Shown here in pieces: positions 9,042 to 18,016 of a stretch of 64,000 nucleotides of DNA. The notes below the pieces were generated by a model. The model worked only from the letters and a program-made list of their open reading frames with translations. It searched no databases and was not told the DNA's origin. The stretch is from contig JADFYG010000010.1 of the NCBI GenBank assembly GCA_015233155.1, positions 1 through 64,000 on the forward strand. Reading direction: 5' to 3'. The first letter of the stretch is position 1. Every line of letters begins with the position of its first letter. A program made the position numbers and the translations under genes. Origin of the DNA: Candidatus Rifleibacteriota bacterium (lineage in GTDB: Bacteria; Muiribacteriota; Ozemobacteria; Ozemobacterales; Ozemobacteraceae).

Positions 9042-10730
9042 TCATTTATCGGAGATGGGAATCGATTCGTGAAGACGATCGAATTGCACCATTGCTTCGA
9101 TCTCACTACCAGAAAACGCATTTGGCCCTGAAAATGTGATGCCTCTGTTTTGGAACACTTCAACGATGGCATTATGGTAAACGCCGCCAAAGTTGTCTTT
9201 ATCGACCTGGAGCATAGCAAGAAGTCCGTCGACAAAATTCGGCTCAGCCTTCATGACAAAATAACTCTTGAAAATAATCAGATCACTGACTGAAGCGCCT
9301 ATTTTATTTCTCAGGTCCCAGAGGGTGGCGCTCCAGATTTGGCCATCATCATGCGGCTCATGTTTGATATCTTCAGGATAATGCGTCTTGTTCTCCACCG
9401 TTCGAAGATATGGACGGTTCATCTTCGATGCGACATATTCTCCGATGCGGGGTTCACCTGAAAAAGAACAGGCAAAATAATCGGCCTGACCCTCGTTCAT
9501 TGCATCGCCCTCGTTGCCGCGCAACGGAACGATCTTGTCAACTACGGCGTGGGCATATTCATGATACATGACTGATTCTTCACGGGCCAGAGGATAGAAG
9601 CGATCACCACCGTCACCTATGTAAATCGCGTTCGCGTAGGAAGTATAGTAGGCATTATCGAGATCATACCCTGCATGAACCAGCACTCCTATTTGTGGGC
9701 GATCGAAGCCCATTGTCGCATACCAATCATGCATACGCGAAATGTGAAAATAAGCGTTCACCTCATCAAAATGAGTGTTGCTCGGGTCAAACAGGAAAAC
9801 GCCTTTCGTCGGCCATGCGCCCATATGCCCCTGATTTTCGACTGAACACGATGTTCCGCTGCCCAGATTGCCTGTGTTCAAATCGGCGAGTGGCTCGATA
9901 GTCAAAGGCGATGAAAGAGGATGATGCAGATAAACCTGGCCGGAAAAACTTGCCGTATCGAGGAACATGGCGCGGTTGCGCAGTTCCAGAATTGTACCGT
10001 TGCTGCCATCGACGGTTACTTCCCAATCTCCCGGGGGGGTTTGGCAGGCAAAGCACACTCGTCTGGCTGGAACTCCATGTCTCTTTTCAGTTACGAAAAT
10101 CCCGGAATCGCAATTAATATCGGAGTCCGCTTTCGTGACCCCGACGCGTCGCAAAGCAACTGCCTGTGCATCGGCCTCAGAAATCGTGAAACTGCCTGCG
10201 GCGTCAACTAATCCCGGAAAAGTGTTTCCGACAAGTTCCACGACGCCGGAACGGCCGACGTGAACATCGATGCGCGCATCGAATACGGGTAATCCGGCAG
10301 CCATGGGCTGAAAAATAAAATGAGCTGAGTTTTCGAGGGAACGTGATTCTGAAAGGCGTAAATCGCTTCCGCTGAATGTATCTGAGAGTCCGAACAGGGT
10401 CGCATTGTCACGCATGAATTTCAAGGCCACTACACGTCTGTCGGTGGTTTTCACCGGACTGGCAAGCTGTCCGGCAAGACTTTCAAGCGTCTTCCCGTCT
10501 GGGGAAAACCGCGCGTAGGTGACATGCCGCGTCGGGCCGACCAGACCGGCGAGTCCACGTCGGGCCTCGATCGAAGGAGATGCGATGTTTTCTTTTGAGC
10601 GTGCAACAACCGGCGCCGCCACGGAACAACGATCGAAACCGAACGCTGTGTCAGCATTATTTCCAACGCCGAATACTGTGAGGATCAGACCACCGATTAT
10701 CGTGCTGATGAGACTTCGTTTCATAATCAT
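9042..10730 (-). CDS. Exported zinc metallopeptidase, M4/M36 (thermolysin/fungalysin) type
   Basis: 562-residue secreted endopeptidase. A signal peptide (KRSLISTIIGGLILTVFG) is followed by a fungalysin/thermolysin-type propeptide and a PepSY-like segment (FTISEADAQAVALRRVG). The zinc site is HEYAH (His390, Glu391, His394) with the third ligand Glu413 in NEGQADYF, at gluzincin spacing. The segment MHDWYATMGFD before the active site is closer to M36 than to M4. ATG 10730 follows GGAG by 10 bases; 10721 is also possible. It precedes hydG by 13 bases, an odd partner for hydrogenase maturation. Confidence 0.88.
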   Translation of the reverse strand: MIMKRSLISTIIGGLILTVFGVGNNADTAFGFDRCSVAAPVVARSKENIASPSIEARRGLAGLVGPTRHVTYARFSPDGKTLESLAGQLASPVKTTDRRVVALKFMRDNATLFGLSDTFSGSDLRLSESRSLENSAHFIFQPMAAGLPVFDARIDVHVGRSGVVELVGNTFPGLVDAAGSFTISEADAQAVALRRVGVTKADSDINCDSGIFVTEKRHGVPARRVCFACQTPPGDWEVTVDGSNGTILELRNRAMFLDTASFSGQVYLHHPLSSPLTIEPLADLNTGNLGSGTSCSVENQGHMGAWPTKGVFLFDPSNTHFDEVNAYFHISRMHDWYATMGFDRPQIGVLVHAGYDLDNAYYTSYANAIYIGDGGDRFYPLAREESVMYHEYAHAVVDKIVPLRGNEGDAMNEGQADYFACSFSGEPRIGEYVASKMNRPYLRTVENKTHYPEDIKHEPHDDGQIWSATLWDLRNKIGASVSDLIIFKSYFVMKAEPNFVDGLLAMLQVDKDNFGGVYHNAIVEVFQNRGITFSGPNAFSGSEIEAMVQFDRLHESIPISDK

Positions 10731-10908
10731 TCCAGTATTTCTCCTTATGCACACACGATAAACTCTTGTAACAGTCTAGTCTTTTGCGTCGTTTTTTTCA
10801 ATGAATTTGTTTACAATGTGTGGTTTCGTTGATGTTTTCCATACTATAGGCTAGAATGAGTCTTGCAGGAAAAAGAAGAGATTTAGTGAAAATAAATCGA
10901 TTGACCGA

Positions 10909-10936
10909 TTGCGGTTTTCCGTGAGTTTGGTATAAT
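10909..10936 (+). promoter_or_regulatory. Sigma70-like promoter of the Gly/Gln-repeat protein gene
   Basis: TTGCGG at 10909-10914 and TATAAT at 10931-10936 are 16 bases apart, and TGG directly before TATAAT gives an extended -10. Transcription would start near 10943, leaving a leader of about 170 bases before the coding start at 11115. Confidence 0.6.
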
Positions 10937-10944
10937 TGTTAGCA

Positions 10945-11114
10945 GGATGTAGGGGTACATCCGGGTAGGTTGTGATTGAAGTCTCGGGTAAGGCTTCAAT
11001 CCAAGGTTTTCAAATCATCAGGTTTATTTCGGGTATATGGAAAGGGAGGTTGTTAATGGGGTTTCGGGTAAGTATCCACCTCAAACATCGGGAATCATTT
11101 ATGAGGAGTATCGT
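10945..11114 (+). promoter_or_regulatory. Structured 5' leader with repeated CGGGTA boxes
   Basis: The leader contains a perfect 7-bp hairpin (GGATGTA gggg TACATCC, 10945-10962) and an 8-bp hairpin (GATTGAAG ... CTTCAATC) whose loop shows CGGGTAAG. There is also a possible weaker GAGGT/ACCTC stem enclosing another CGGGTAAG. CGGGTA occurs four times in this stretch (after the first hairpin, in the second loop, near 11030 and near 11066). The ribosome site GAGGAG lies just before the ATG. It does not match a riboswitch class that I can recognise. A role in mRNA stability or post-transcriptional control is inferred. Confidence 0.5.
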
Positions 11115-13274
11115 ATGAATATCAGGAAACTACGGTTACTGAGCAAGCTTCTGTGCATCATCCTGATTGCCAGCTTCGTCTGCGAAGGGCCTCTGATGGC
11201 GGCGAGTCAGTCCTTCGAAGCAATCAAGGTCAATGTCAACGGTCAGGTTATCAACGTGACCCCCGGCACATGGATAAAGGCTAATGGGGTCGATTACAAT
11301 GTTCGTTATGTGAACGGTCAGCCCGTTGCTCTTACGGCGACTTCGTATTACGAGCTCGTTGGCGTGAAGCCTCCGGTTCCTGCTCCGACCTCGGGCGAGA
11401 ACACCGGCACCGTCAGTGAACCCTCTGCAAAACCTGCAGTTCCCGCTCAGACCTCGGGGAACGCCGGCACTGTCAGTGAGCCATCGGCGCCCGCCAAGAC
11501 CTCCAACTGGGATCCCGCAGCTCATCCTCGCGATCCGGTCACCGGCAAGTTCGTTTCCGCCAATCCGGCTCCAGCCGCTCCGGCAGCTCCGGCCGTCCCA
11601 GCTGAAACAGCAGGTCCGGTCGGCGTTGGTGCAGTGGCCAACAATCCCGCGACTCCGGCACCGGTTGGCAACAACCCCATCGAGAAGGCTGCGGTTCCAA
11701 CTTCTATCGATGCCGACATGAATGTCGCTGCAGCTCCAAGCGCACCGAAGTTGGCTGACGCCCCCGTCAGCAACGCCGCTCAGACTGCTGCTGCCGCTGC
11801 TCCGAGTGCAGCTGCTCCAGCCGCCGCTGCTGCAGGCGCTGCGAAGTCCGGCTCCTGGATCAAAGACGAGATCAATAACTACGGCACGGCGATGAAAGAC
11901 AACTTCACCGCCGGCAAAGACAATGGTCAGGCCTTCGGTACAAAGACCGTTGAAGGCGCCAAATCCGGCATCAGCGCTGTTGGTAGTGGCGTTAAGACCG
12001 CTGGTTCCAAGATCGGCGACCTGTTGAGCGCCGCCAAGGATAGAGTCGCGAAGATCTTCCACAAGAATCCACCCGCTGCCAAGCCCACTGGCTCTACTGA
12101 AGAGCCGACTGGTCAGCAGGGTCAGAACCCGAAGCCCGGCCAGAATGGTCAGAGCGAACAGCAGGGTCAGACTGGTCAGGCTCAGCAGGAACAGCCCGGT
12201 CAGACTGGACAGCAGGGTCAGACTCCGAAGCCCGGCCAGACTGGTCAGGTTTCTCAGAACACCCAGGAACAGCCCGGTCAGGTCGGACAGGCTGGTCAGG
12301 TCGGACAGGCCGAACAGTCGGGTCAGACTCCCGCAAAGCCCGGCATCAAGCAGGTAACCTCTGAGAAATTCCATTCCGGTTATACGGCTGGCAAGGGCAT
12401 GACCAATGAAGGTCTGCAAAATGTAAAGAATAACTTCAAATCCGGTTTGGCTCCGAAGAACATCCTCATGACCGCTGGAATCACAGTCGGCGTCGATCTG
12501 GCGACCGCGATCATGAATGGTGAAAAGCCCTCCATTAAGAAGGCTCTCAAGACCGTTTGCTCGGCTGAGTTCGCCGGTGGCGTAGCCGGTTCCGTAGTAG
12601 GTGCTGCGGGCGGCTCCTTCTTCGTCCCCTTCCTCACCGCTATCCCGGTCGTCGGTGGCGCTCTCGCCGCTCTCGCCCCCGTATTCGGTTCCGTAGCCGG
12701 CAGTTCAGTCGGTGCTTATCTTGCCGGCGACCTCAAGAACGGCAAGTTCTCCATCAAGGATGCCTTCAAGAAGGTTGACTGGATCGGAGTTGGTGGTCAG
12801 GCTATCGGTTCGACAATCGGCATGGTCCTCGGCGCAAGCCTGGGTCCCGTCGGATCAATCGTTGGCGGTATGGTCGGCGGTTACCTCGGTAACTGGGCTG
12901 CTCACAAGATCGCCGGACTCTTCGGCAAAGGCACCACCCCTGTGGCAAGCAACAACCCCGGAACGATGCCCGTCGGCACCAATCCTCTCGGTGCTGATGT
13001 CGGTCCCGTCACCATCGGCAATGTAGCCGGTAGCGAGATCCCAGCCGCCGGAACCCAGAGCGCTGCTCCGGTCGTCACCATCGCCGGGAATTCTGAAACC
13101 ACCGGAACATATTCTTCCGAAGTTCAGCTCGCCTTCGCCAAGTACCAGGAACTCTATAAGCTGTATGGCGAAATGATGACTCAGGGACGTCAGGATGACG
13201 CCGCCAAGGTCGGTGTTGAAATGAACAAAGCCAAGGGTGAGTATGAAACACTCAAGGCCAAAGCCGGTCAGTAA
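11115..13274 (+). CDS. Large exported Gly/Gln-repeat protein with glycine-zipper hydrophobic domain
   Basis: 719-residue protein of unknown function. ATG 11115 has GAGGAG upstream and opens with a signal peptide (about 1-28). Then come a short beta-rich segment, a Pro/Ala/Ser-rich linker containing HPRDPVTGKF, an Ala-rich tract, and a low-complexity region of GQTGQ and PGQ units (about 333-406) built on repeats of ggtcag. Next is a Gly-rich hydrophobic region (about 451-605) full of GxxxG (GGVAGSVVGAAGG, GSIVGGMVGGYLG), as in glycine-zipper and pore-forming proteins, and finally a charged helix. Codons are strongly skewed to C-ending and other favoured choices compared with neighbours, suggesting high expression. 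With its own promoter, leader and terminator it looks like an abundant surface or secreted protein. No family assigned. Confidence 0.8.
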   Translation: MNIRKLRLLSKLLCIILIASFVCEGPLMAASQSFEAIKVNVNGQVINVTPGTWIKANGVDYNVRYVNGQPVALTATSYYELVGVKPPVPAPTSGENTGTVSEPSAKPAVPAQTSGNAGTVSEPSAPAKTSNWDPAAHPRDPVTGKFVSANPAPAAPAAPAVPAETAGPVGVGAVANNPATPAPVGNNPIEKAAVPTSIDADMNVAAAPSAPKLADAPVSNAAQTAAAAAPSAAAPAAAAAGAAKSGSWIKDEINNYGTAMKDNFTAGKDNGQAFGTKTVEGAKSGISAVGSGVKTAGSKIGDLLSAAKDRVAKIFHKNPPAAKPTGSTEEPTGQQGQNPKPGQNGQSEQQGQTGQAQQEQPGQTGQQGQTPKPGQTGQVSQNTQEQPGQVGQAGQVGQAEQSGQTPAKPGIKQVTSEKFHSGYTAGKGMTNEGLQNVKNNFKSGLAPKNILMTAGITVGVDLATAIMNGEKPSIKKALKTVCSAEFAGGVAGSVVGAAGGSFFVPFLTAIPVVGGALAALAPVFGSVAGSSVGAYLAGDLKNGKFSIKDAFKKVDWIGVGGQAIGSTIGMVLGASLGPVGSIVGGMVGGYLGNWAAHKIAGLFGKGTTPVASNNPGTMPVGTNPLGADVGPVTIGNVAGSEIPAAGTQSAAPVVTIAGNSETTGTYSSEVQLAFAKYQELYKLYGEMMTQGRQDDAAKVGVEMNKAKGEYETLKAKAGQ

Positions 13275-13293
13275 GCTCCCGTTCTGAAGACCT

Positions 13294-13333
13294 AGCCCCC
13301 CAGGTTCGCCTGGGGGGCTTTCTATTTATTCTT
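13294..13333 (+). terminator. Strong intrinsic terminator after the Gly/Gln-repeat protein gene
   Basis: An 11-bp perfect stem AGCCCCCCAGG / CCTGGGGGGCT encloses a TTCG tetraloop (13294-13319) and is followed by a T-rich run (ttctatttattctt). It begins 20 bases after the TAA stop. Confidence 0.92.
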
Positions 13334-13446
13334 CTGTTGAAGTCTGAGGCAAAATCTTTTAGTATTACTGAAACGCCCGCATGTTTCGTTTCGTATCATT
13401 GAAGAGGGTTGGCGCAAAACTGTTTTTCTGTTTGCGTCGGTGATGT

Positions 13447-14244
13447 ATGGATAAAAAAAAGCTGATATTCATCGGCGGCATGCTTTTCGGGGGTTTGATC
13501 GCCCTTGTTTTTCTAACCATATTTTCAAAAGGAAAACATAAACCACCTGTCGAAACCGTAAAGACAACACCCTATCGGGAACCAGTTACAGCTGTCAAAC
13601 CGCGTCCTTCTAACGTTATAGCCAGACCGGCGCCTCCGGCTGCCACATCAGGCGGAGGAGTTTCTCCCGAACTTGTCCGTGAGATCACTGAGGCCCGCGA
13701 GGCCGCCGCCACCCATCAGAAAAAAATGGTAGAGCAGGGAAAAATATGGCTGGACAAATATCTGAAAGATGACAGCGTCTCCAGTTATACAAAAGAAGTG
13801 TACCGCCTTAGAAACAACCCTTTCATCCAGGCCGGAAATCTGTACTATAAACAGGGGGATATTTCAAAAGCCAAAGAAGAGTTCCAGAAAGCCCTCGACG
13901 ACCCGAATTCAACACCATCAATAAAATATTCTTCATACATGTTCTTAATGGGTATCGCAAAAACTCAGAAAAACAGTGAGGAGTATTTCATGTTTGCCAA
14001 GGCAATGGGAAAACTCATTGCTGAAAACGATTTCACCTGTTTTGACCAACCTAAATCCAAAGCTTTTCTCACCGAAATCACTGAAAAAGAAATCTACTTC
14101 AAGGCCCGAAACAGCCCGGAAATGCAGGATAAACTCGCAAAGTATCTGATTGATTACGTCGGACTGAACGAATTCACCAAAGAACAGGCTCTGAAAGAAG
14201 TGAAAATCAGAATCAAACGCGTAGAAAGAGAGCTTCTGGGATGA
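13447..14244 (+). CDS. Membrane-anchored TPR-like protein, first gene of the pseudopilin operon
   Basis: 265 residues. One N-terminal TM anchor (IFIGGMLFGGLIALVFLTIF) is followed by a Pro-rich linker (to about residue 65), then helices. A tetratricopeptide-like unit, GNLYYKQGDISKAKEEFQKA, lies at about 132-151. The stop codon overlaps the start of the next gene (ATGA), so translation is probably coupled. The context (three pseudopilin-type proteins downstream) suggests an accessory part of a type IV pilus-like or type II-like assembly machine, a periplasmic TPR partner similar in layout to a pilotin or assembly platform protein. That role is inferred. Confidence 0.75.
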   Translation: MDKKKLIFIGGMLFGGLIALVFLTIFSKGKHKPPVETVKTTPYREPVTAVKPRPSNVIARPAPPAATSGGGVSPELVREITEAREAAATHQKKMVEQGKIWLDKYLKDDSVSSYTKEVYRLRNNPFIQAGNLYYKQGDISKAKEEFQKALDDPNSTPSIKYSSYMFLMGIAKTQKNSEEYFMFAKAMGKLIAENDFTCFDQPKSKAFLTEITEKEIYFKARNSPEMQDKLAKYLIDYVGLNEFTKEQALKEVKIRIKRVERELLG

Positions 14245-16850
14245 GTAACCGCAAATCCAGACGTGGTTCAGCTTACCTGATAGCCCTCGGAATCCTGTCG
14301 GTACTTGTAATCGTTGTTTTCATGTATTCAAGAACAAGCATTGCCAGACGTTGGTCCACTAAGTTCATGACCTCTGAACAAAATGCCGAAGCCGTAGCCG
14401 AAGCCGCTATTGATCTGAAACTTCTCATCGTAAGAGAACAAATGAACCCGGACCCGGCAAACCTCTCTACCCCTTTGAAAGAGTGGGGTGAGATCCTGCG
14501 TTCCCCTGGAAAACTCAGCAACAACGGGTCTGAACTTTCCGCACCCAATGGCACGGATATCCCCATAGACGCCGACAATCCTTCTTTTCAAGCGACTACG
14601 CAAGTCGTCAACACCAAGGGAGGAGCCACCGGCGACCTCGCTCCGCTTCAAAGTCTAATCGATACGGTTCCCGGAAGTCTGACCGTATGGCTGGATTCAC
14701 GCATATCGTCGGCATCGGCTTTCGCAGCCAAGGACGGCGGTTTCCACCAACTATATCATGTCGTAGGAATCAATAAACAATCTCTACCGGTCTCGGGTGA
14801 CCCCGCAAAATTCCTGGACGGCCTGAGTAACGTCGATTCCAACTGCAATACTGTTTCTACACAACTCATCAGCGATTATAAACTCAACCTTCGCCTTCCA
14901 AACTGGCCTTCATTGACCGACAGTCACACCATGATGATTGATGTCCCTTTCTTCCCGAATCTCCCGATCGATATCACACTCGATATTCTCGATGGCCAGC
15001 CGTCCGATCATTTGAGAATCGTCGCAACGATTCCACTCTTCGGTTTTGAAGTGGGAAAATTCGAGTTCAATATTTACGATCAGTTTCTAAAGAAATTTCT
15101 GGATGGCGATACTAATCCAAGCACTCCACCAAAAAAATTCTATGCGCAGGACTTCGCGGAAACAGTCGTTGCCGCACCCAATACCTGGAAACAGTTCATC
15201 TGGTCTTCCTCGCGAATCGTCCCCTTCATTTCTAATGCCTTCGCCAATCTTCCCGCCAGAATAAAGACCAATATCCCATCTACCGGAATAGCTCCGGAAA
15301 TGATCGTTGAAAAAACCGGGCTAATAAAATTAACCGCCACGGTTTTTTATCAACCGCATCTCGGAGGAGAAACCATAAAGAAAATTCTTTCGGCGGAAAG
15401 AGATTTCAAGGTTTCAGATATCCAGCCGATCGCTCCGGAATATGTTTTCTTCGTCGCCAACAGCAAATGGCCCTATGAAAACACCGCCGATGCAGCTGCT
15501 ACCGAAAATGACGTCTACCAGTTCAGTCCCACCAGTACCGGCATAACGATGGCCACGAACACCGTTCATCCATTTCCGAAAGATCCGACTACAGCAAGTA
15601 TTTCATACGCCATGCTCAAGGATGCATTTTCTTCTTCCGGTACAGTGAGCAATAAAACACATCTCCCTGGAATGCTTCGTCTGAACGGTACAAACCCCAG
15701 CAATATCAACGTATTTTCCGGCACTCTTGAAGAACTTAAATCGACTATGTACAATGTGTTTTTCGTGAACAAGAAGGGTACTGCGCCAAACGACGTATAT
15801 GGTGTTGTTGACCCTCGCTTCAACTGGAAAAGTCCGCTTACAAGTAACGCATGGACACTTCCTTACATCCCTTTTCCCGTTGGCTACACAAATCCTAAAG
15901 GTTTCCTGGCAATGTTCGATATTTTGAAAAACCATCCGAAGCTTGATTCACCAATGCTGTTCTTTGGAGATTTCGCCGCGGAATATCCCCTTTCTCTTCG
16001 CCTGGAAGGAAATATTCTGATGAACTACAGTTCCATGGTTATACAAGTCGAACCCATCATCGATGCAGTCGAAATTGCCAAAGCAATCCGCCCCAAACTT
16101 GGAATTCCTCCATTTACGATAGATGTAACAAAAATCGACAAGGCCAAAGCCGATGTGTCAGATATTACCTGTATTCATACGGTTAAATCCGACCTTCCAT
16201 TCGGAGTCCACGATTTCCCAGCCTGGGATTCGACGACTCCCCCCGCCACCGCCTGGGATCCGGTAAACAGGCCGGAAAGCATGCCAGCCAATCTTTACAG
16301 TCCATTGCAGTATGCAAAAAAAGCGACATATTATTACGCCAACGAGTCAGATTTTCTCGCCGATATGCCCAATCATGGCGGGGCCGGCGATTTCCAATGC
16401 GATGGGGTTTTCTTCATCAAGGGAAGCGTGACCCTCCCGGCAATGACGATATACGGGCGCGGTCTCATAATCGCCAGTCAAAATATCACAACAGAGGGAG
16501 ATATCGTCAGAAAGGCCAACACTGATACGGTTTTTGGTCTGATTGCACGCGGTGGAAGCATTCTCAATGGCGGAATCACAGCTGGCAAAGAAGCGAAAAG
16601 AATCGAGGCAGCGTGCTATTCCAATTACACTCTTCAAAATACCGGCGGAAGCAAACTGACTATCGATGGAAACCTCGTAATAAATCACTTTGACCGGGCT
16701 CTGATGAACAGCGTCATTGTCTTTTATAACGGCCCCGCCTGCAGAAATACTCTTCTTTCCATGATAAGAGATGTTGGAAAATATGAACCTTTGAGGTATT
16801 ATGTCGCTCTTGGAAAACAATGGGCGCGCTTTGAATATGAAAAACGTTAA
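14241..16850 (+). CDS. PilX/GspK-like large minor pseudopilin
   Basis: 869 residues. The N-terminus RRGSAYLIALGILSVLVIVV is the short basic leader plus hydrophobic helix of PilX-type or GspK-type proteins, followed by TSEQNAEAVAEAAIDLKL, the typical amphipathic continuation. The body is large and unlike standard GspK. Its C-terminal third (about 700-830) contains beta-rich, IKGSVTLPAMTIYGRGLIIA-type segments that resemble the stacked strands of bactofilin-like or beta-helix domains. It overlaps its upstream neighbour by 4 bases and its downstream neighbour by 14. A tip or priming subunit of a pilus-like fibre is the likely role. Confidence 0.75.
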   Translation: MSNRKSRRGSAYLIALGILSVLVIVVFMYSRTSIARRWSTKFMTSEQNAEAVAEAAIDLKLLIVREQMNPDPANLSTPLKEWGEILRSPGKLSNNGSELSAPNGTDIPIDADNPSFQATTQVVNTKGGATGDLAPLQSLIDTVPGSLTVWLDSRISSASAFAAKDGGFHQLYHVVGINKQSLPVSGDPAKFLDGLSNVDSNCNTVSTQLISDYKLNLRLPNWPSLTDSHTMMIDVPFFPNLPIDITLDILDGQPSDHLRIVATIPLFGFEVGKFEFNIYDQFLKKFLDGDTNPSTPPKKFYAQDFAETVVAAPNTWKQFIWSSSRIVPFISNAFANLPARIKTNIPSTGIAPEMIVEKTGLIKLTATVFYQPHLGGETIKKILSAERDFKVSDIQPIAPEYVFFVANSKWPYENTADAAATENDVYQFSPTSTGITMATNTVHPFPKDPTTASISYAMLKDAFSSSGTVSNKTHLPGMLRLNGTNPSNINVFSGTLEELKSTMYNVFFVNKKGTAPNDVYGVVDPRFNWKSPLTSNAWTLPYIPFPVGYTNPKGFLAMFDILKNHPKLDSPMLFFGDFAAEYPLSLRLEGNILMNYSSMVIQVEPIIDAVEIAKAIRPKLGIPPFTIDVTKIDKAKADVSDITCIHTVKSDLPFGVHDFPAWDSTTPPATAWDPVNRPESMPANLYSPLQYAKKATYYYANESDFLADMPNHGGAGDFQCDGVFFIKGSVTLPAMTIYGRGLIIASQNITTEGDIVRKANTDTVFGLIARGGSILNGGITAGKEAKRIEAACYSNYTLQNTGGSKLTIDGNLVINHFDRALMNSVIVFYNGPACRNTLLSMIRDVGKYEPLRYYVALGKQWARFEYEKR

Positions 16851-17262
16851 TAACAAGGCCGGCATTTCGATTCTTGAAGTCGTTGTCGCCGGTTTTATTT
16901 TGTTATTGGCGATCATTCCGATATACAAAAGTCTGACAGCCCAGACCTCCTCGGAAATCGAGACAACCAAAATTGCCATGGCGAAAGACGTCCTGAAGTC
17001 ACTCCGCCAGGAAATTATGGCGCGAACTTTCGATGAGGTGACTTCTATAGTAAGCAACCCACTGGCCCAGCCTTATCCGCTGACGCTCGACAAAGTCCTG
17101 AAAATACAAAAAGAGTTTCAGAACTTCGACTTGGCTGTAGTCGCCAGTTTCACTGATGTCGCTAAAAAGGTTGCCCAGTTCACCGGTACAGTGACCTGGA
17201 AAAACAACAAGGGCCTCGAGAAAAAAGAGACTTTAACTTTCATTCAAATATCCCAGAAATGA
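16837..17262 (+). CDS. Type IV pilin-like minor pseudopilin (GspI/PilV type)
   Basis: 141 residues. ATG 16837 is chosen because it gives a short leader MKNVNNKAG followed by ISILEVVVAGFILLLAIIPI, a class III prepilin signal with Gly at -1 and Glu at +5 (Phe +1 is replaced by Ile). The rest is a small globular domain with no Cys. The gene overlaps the upstream one by 14 bases and the next one by 4. It would be cut and methylated by a PilD-type prepilin peptidase encoded elsewhere. Confidence 0.85.
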   Translation: MKNVNNKAGISILEVVVAGFILLLAIIPIYKSLTAQTSSEIETTKIAMAKDVLKSLRQEIMARTFDEVTSIVSNPLAQPYPLTLDKVLKIQKEFQNFDLAVVASFTDVAKKVAQFTGTVTWKNNKGLEKKETLTFIQISQK

Positions 17263-17846
17263 AACAAATACGCAGAAAATCAGGTGTCACGCTCGGTGAG
17301 GTTCTTGTAGCGGCTTTCCTGATGTCAATCATGTGCGGTGCTCTTTACGGCATCTGGAGCAGAGTAAGTTATACAAGGTCCCTCACAACAGCCCGCGGAA
17401 TTGCCAAGGATGAAGTCGAGATATGTCTGAAACAGCTCGAAAGAGATATTTCGATGGCCCGGGCCACTACATTCACCACTGCTGGAAACACTATGACGAT
17501 GGATATTTCACAAAAAGACGGGGCTTTGACATCAAAAAAAGTACCGATTGCATACTCCTGGACGGGTTCTAAATTGACGCGCAAAGACAATGTCGGCGAA
17601 AGGGTTCTGACCAGCCATCTCGCTCAGAATTACCAGGGCCTGTCAGGTGGAATCGCAATTTACAGAGAAGCAGCCTCTGGGTCAGTTAATATAAAAATAG
17701 CGGCAGAAGTCAAACCCGAGGGCTATGCCAATCTTCCACAAACGCATGTCCAGGATATCCTGATCACGATCAGGGAAGAGGCGGCCGGAGCAGGCTCGGA
17801 TACGAGATGGGTAAAGCCCGTCAATCTTGATCCCACTAATTTCTGA
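17259..17846 (+). CDS. Type IV pilin-like minor pseudopilin (GspJ/PilW type)
   Basis: 195 residues. The leader MKQIRRKSG is followed by VTLGEVLVAAFLMSIMCGAL, a prepilin peptidase site with Val at +1 and Glu at +5. The remainder (LERDISMARATTF, then ILITIREE) has the GspJ/PilW-like pattern of one long helix and a beta sheet. It is the last gene of the operon; its start overlaps the previous stop (ATGA). No ATPase, platform or secretin gene is nearby. Confidence 0.85.
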   Translation: MKQIRRKSGVTLGEVLVAAFLMSIMCGALYGIWSRVSYTRSLTTARGIAKDEVEICLKQLERDISMARATTFTTAGNTMTMDISQKDGALTSKKVPIAYSWTGSKLTRKDNVGERVLTSHLAQNYQGLSGGIAIYREAASGSVNIKIAAEVKPEGYANLPQTHVQDILITIREEAAGAGSDTRWVKPVNLDPTNF

Positions 17847-17902
17847 CACTTCTGACACATTTGACCATGACTAACAAAGGATGCAAACCGATTCGTTGAG
17901 AT

Positions 17903-17966
17903 TTCTCCCTTCGGTCGCAATGACAGCATTGTTTGTTATTCCGAACGAACGTGAGGAATTTCGCTT
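17903..17966. repeat. Inverted pair of a TGTCATTCCGA-type dispersed repeat
   Basis: Two arms, GAGATTTCTCCC...GCAATGACA and TGTTATTCCGAACG...GAGGAATTTC, are imperfect reverse complements separated by a few bases. The arm consensus (tgtcattccgagcg..gaggaatctc) is a motif I know from many environmental bacterial genomes. It fills most of the 170-base gap between the convergent pseudopilin operon and the TerB-like gene and may act as a terminator for either. Confidence 0.55.
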
Positions 17967-18016
17967 GGCGTAAAGAGCCATGAATATTCAGGCTTATCTG
18001 TTAATCGTACATTTGA

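Noticed and set aside
10901-10936. TTGACC and TATAAT as one promoter
   Set aside because: The spacing is 24 bases, too long; TTGCGG at 10909 with 16 bases is the better -35.
12111-12330. Possible non-coding tandem repeat
   Set aside because: The ggtcag units are in frame within the exported protein gene and follow its codon pattern, so they are coding.
11136-12419. 427-residue open frame on the minus strand
   Set aside because: It is antisense to the GQ-repeat protein gene; its Leu/Thr/Ser-rich repetitive sequence is just the complement of the repeat, with no ribosome site.
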